The translations under genes and the position numbers were made by a program. DNA of 33,646 nt. Origin: Lachnospiraceae bacterium (GTDB lineage Bacteria; Bacillota; Clostridia; Lachnospirales; Lachnospiraceae). Each line of letters starts with the position of its first letter. Position 1 is the first letter of the stretch. The notes under the pieces were generated by a model, which was not told where the DNA came from, made no database searches, and saw only the letters and a list, made by a program, of their open reading frames with translations. Location: positions 1 through 33,646 of the forward strand of contig JAFSCH010000037.1 in assembly GCA_017436865.1 (NCBI GenBank). Reading direction: 5' to 3'. Of the stretch, positions 31,306 through 33,646 are shown piece by piece.

Positions 31306-32529
31306 ATGAAGAGAGGAAAAATACTGTTATTAGCTTTTATATTTGTATTACTGACGGCTTGTGGAAATAGTGAGGTATCTACACAGACAGAAGATGAAAT
31401 AACACAAGAAGTAGAAGCGATACAAACAGAAGAAATAACAGTTGAGATGATATCTGATAGTGAGCCTTTCGTAACAAGAAGATATGAAGAAGGTTTGCCA
31501 GTATATGATGCATGGGAAGAGGATTTAACAGAGCTATATGAGTTAAAAGAGAATACACCGGATTTGAGTTTTAATGGATTTCGTTTCGGGAAATATAAAG
31601 TTGATTCCATTGAGGCAGCTGGGAAGAGTGTAGCCGAGTTAGCTTTAGAATTAAGAGATAACATGGATAACATGAGAATTACATACATTGGAGATGAAGA
31701 TAGTCACGTATTATGGGGCCAGGATGAAGTACTGGCAGAGAATGTAGTAGATGAGGAAATAAAAACGATTGAGGATATACAAGCGGCTATGCTTGCAATG
31801 GTAGAGAGTGAAGAACAGAAAGTAGATTATAATGATTATATCAATGGATTAATCTTTTTGATGAATGGGGAAACGGTAGAGGAGTCAGATGGGTGTGTAG
31901 AAATACATCTTCAAATTAGAGATGGTGTTATTGAGAGTAAGTCTATGGAATTCAGTGGTACGATGAGAAATCCGGTATCGTATTTGTTTTTTGCATTTAT
32001 TATAAATGAAACAGAGGCTAAAATCTTTGATGTAGAATGTAAAGAGAACCCGGAAATAATCAAAGATCATTCTAGAGATAATTTATACGAGCTTGACTAT
32101 AAAGTTGATGTATTGGAGCAGTATGGTATTGATTTAACAATTGATGAGATACAGTGGAAAGATGAAATAGGAAATAGTGATTTAAGGATGAGGCTTACAT
32201 TTGTAAACAATACAAAATGTGAGTTTTTGACACAGCCAAGAAATGATCTTGTATTAGATGACAAAGGAGAGCGAATTTACACATTTCTAACATGGTCAGA
32301 AACAATACCAGCAGGAGAAACAAAGACGATTGATGTTAATATTGGAAATGTGGGTAAAGTGATTTCGAGTATTGAAATGGGATTTTATGCGACGATTGTT
32401 TTAAATGCTGATGTAGAGACAACTGTTTTAAAAATAAGTGACTTTACAAATGGAATGCCAACAATATCTTTTGATGGTCAGATTAAGGATGTGGGTAGTA
32501 AGTACTTTGAAATGGTAGGAGAACTGTAG
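31306..32529 (+). CDS. Lipoprotein of unknown function, 407 residues
   Basis: ATG 31306 follows AGAGGAGAG. The start MKRGKILLLAFIFVLLTACG has a lipobox (LTAC, Cys19), so the protein is a membrane-anchored lipoprotein. A Glu/Thr-rich linker (~20-55) follows. Residues ~55-230 hold SLNGF-like DLSFNGFRFGKYKVDS and a helical segment; residues ~240-400 appear beta-rich (MRLTFVNNTKCEF, ETIPAGETKTIDVNIGNVGK, TVLKISDFTNGMP), like an immunoglobulin-type or DUF4352-like domain. No enzyme motif is visible. It lies ahead of a membrane protein gene (57 bp), which may be a partner. Confidence 0.8.
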   Translation: MKRGKILLLAFIFVLLTACGNSEVSTQTEDEITQEVEAIQTEEITVEMISDSEPFVTRRYEEGLPVYDAWEEDLTELYELKENTPDLSFNGFRFGKYKVDSIEAAGKSVAELALELRDNMDNMRITYIGDEDSHVLWGQDEVLAENVVDEEIKTIEDIQAAMLAMVESEEQKVDYNDYINGLIFLMNGETVEESDGCVEIHLQIRDGVIESKSMEFSGTMRNPVSYLFFAFIINETEAKIFDVECKENPEIIKDHSRDNLYELDYKVDVLEQYGIDLTIDEIQWKDEIGNSDLRMRLTFVNNTKCEFLTQPRNDLVLDDKGERIYTFLTWSETIPAGETKTIDVNIGNVGKVISSIEMGFYATIVLNADVETTVLKISDFTNGMPTISFDGQIKDVGSKYFEMVGEL

Positions 32530-32585
32530 GGTTGTAATGTCATTGAGGCATAATAATATATAACCAATGAAGCAAGGAGGATTTT

Positions 32586-33497
32586 ATGAAAGCAAAAGAT
32601 ATTTGGTTAGGAACAATGAAGTTTAACTGGATTAAGCTTGGTGTAGGATTAGGGTTTGATTTGGTAGCGCTAATACTGTTAATTGTATTTTGTGCAATTG
32701 GAGCAGTGATTGGAGAGTTTATTGGTGCGTATGTTGCATTTTTAGTTTGGGGATTTACCGTTTTTAAATTGTATCATGTGGTATCTGATTATGTAAGCTA
32801 TATGATTAAGTCTGCCCACATTGCATGTATGGCAGTGGCAGTGCAGGAAGGAAAGATTCCTGAGAACATGGTTGAAACAGGTGCACAATTGGTAAAGGAA
32901 AGATTTGTTTCTTCTAATGTATACATTGGAGTAGATAAGCTCGTAGGTGGTGCAGTTGGACAGCTTCAGAGAACTGTTGGTAAGATTGGAGGCTTTCTTG
33001 ATTTCATTCCGGGAATGGATAATGCAGTTGAAATCTTACAGAAGTTTATTGGCATTTTTTTAGGATATGTAGATGAGTGTTGCTTAGGTTATACTTTTGT
33101 TAATAAAGACCAGAATGCATGGAAGAGTGCATGCGATGGTGTATGTATTTACTTCCAGAACGTTAAAACATTCTTAAAGGAAGCGGTAAAAATTACATTT
33201 ATTGTTATGGTATTTACTACAGTAGTAGCGATAATAGCAATGCTTCTTATGCTCGGTCTTGTTGGTATTTTTAATGTACCTTCTTTAGGAGCTGTTGTGT
33301 TGGGAATTATGGTTGCTTTGACTTTAAAAGAAGCCTTTGTCGATAGTTATATCATGTGCCAGATGTTAACTGTTTTCTTACAGGTAGCGCCACAGACAGA
33401 ACTGAGTGTGGATGTATATGGAAAGCTTTGCGGATTATCAAGCAAGTTTAAGGAAATGTGGCAGAATGCTGGATTACAGAATCAGGATGTTGCATAA
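32586..33497 (+). CDS. Multispan membrane protein of unknown function
   Basis: The 303-residue protein starts at ATG 32586 after AAGGAGG. Hydrophobic stretches at ~18-62 (two helices) and ~205-255 (two helices), with a weaker one near ~150, give about four to five spans. The middle part (~75-190) is amphipathic with HIACMAVAVQEGKIPENM, VGQLQRTVGKIGGFLDF and YVDECCLGYTFVNKD. I recall similar hypothetical membrane proteins in Lachnospiraceae but no function. It follows the lipoprotein gene directly, so the two may be co-transcribed. Confidence 0.8.
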   Translation: MKAKDIWLGTMKFNWIKLGVGLGFDLVALILLIVFCAIGAVIGEFIGAYVAFLVWGFTVFKLYHVVSDYVSYMIKSAHIACMAVAVQEGKIPENMVETGAQLVKERFVSSNVYIGVDKLVGGAVGQLQRTVGKIGGFLDFIPGMDNAVEILQKFIGIFLGYVDECCLGYTFVNKDQNAWKSACDGVCIYFQNVKTFLKEAVKITFIVMVFTTVVAIIAMLLMLGLVGIFNVPSLGAVVLGIMVALTLKEAFVDSYIMCQMLTVFLQVAPQTELSVDVYGKLCGLSSKFKEMWQNAGLQNQDVA

Positions 33498-33646
33498 AGA
33501 GTAAAGTACTTAAACTTCCCACACCCAAAAGGTGTATTGAACCTTGAAAACTCTATATTGTAGCCAATAAAAAAGGCATAAATCTTGACTTTTTGGTATA
33601 ATTGAATCGCTAAAACAAATTACCTAAGGAGATTTATGCCATGTCA
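33498..33646 (+). other. Right-edge region with inverted repeat and start of a further gene
   Basis: ACACC and GGTGT form a small hairpin at ~33521-33537. GGCATAAATC (33575-33584) and GATTTATGCC (33631-33640) form a 10-bp inverted repeat around a TATAAT box (33597-33602). AAGGAG (33626-33631) and ATG 33641 then begin a coding frame of which only two codons lie in the window. The layout could be the left end of an insertion sequence, but this cannot be decided here. Confidence 0.35.

Noticed and set aside
33535-33570. rRNA spacer-like sequence ACCTTGAAAACTCTATATTG
   Set aside because: It recalls Firmicute rRNA spacers but no rRNA or tRNA sequence is present nearby.

Overview
The window looks like chromosomal DNA of a low-GC Firmicute, most likely a Lachnospiraceae member (Roseburia, Agathobacter or Eubacterium type). 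The grounds are AT-rich DNA, strong AGGAGG-type ribosome binding sites and protein types common in that family: a B12-binding radical SAM/DUF4080 protein, Rpn-family nuclease, VanW protein, DUF624 protein, MsmK/UgpC ATPase and a paralogous family of unknown proteins preceded by a two-hairpin leader. The assignment rests on recognition, not on a search. Almost every gene is on the plus strand.

Layout. 1-3.5 kb: a repeat-rich stretch, a secreted beta-rich protein and two unknown lineage-type proteins. 3.7-5.9 kb: an Rpn-family nuclease and a GT2 glycosyltransferase. 5.9-9.3 kb: a radical SAM/B12 protein, endonuclease III and a DEDDh exonuclease. 9.4-15.4 kb: a small TPR-like membrane protein (minus strand), a 35-residue membrane peptide, a VanW protein, a PurM/HypE-like protein carrying a palindrome-rich insert, an Lrp/AsnC regulator translationally coupled to an aminotransferase, and TrmL. 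15.4-18.5 kb: a decayed zone holding the 3' half of a fucose/arabinose-isomerase-type gene, a 289-nt hairpin element ending in a T-run, a NUDIX remnant, four 36-bp inverted-repeat units, and a chimera of pyrophosphatase, HD-domain and DUF402 pieces. 18.6-20.1 kb: xylulokinase. 20.25-24.7 kb: a zinc operon (Zur-like regulator, small Cys-rich membrane protein, ZnuA, ZnuC, ZnuB fused to a lipoprotein domain) behind a promoter that overlaps a perfect 7-1-7 palindrome. 24.9-27.7 kb: D-lactate dehydrogenase, GNAT acetyltransferase and an HD-GYP-type protein. 27.8-33.5 kb: a secreted double C-type lectin, DUF624 protein, MsmK-type ABC ATPase, a lipoprotein and a membrane protein. The right edge may be the start of another gene, perhaps an insertion sequence.

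How the genes work together. The zinc operon is the clearest system: sensing, capture by a His-rich lipoprotein, and membrane transport, with two extra components whose roles are unknown. The truncated isomerase beside an intact xylulokinase suggests a sugar pathway that lost a step. The most unusual material is non-coding: a ~90-bp palindromic repeat present four times, each time 6-9 bp after a terminator T-run and always in the same orientation; the 289-nt hairpin element; the 36-bp units; and the two-hairpin leader, whose two copies differ by a pair-preserving change.
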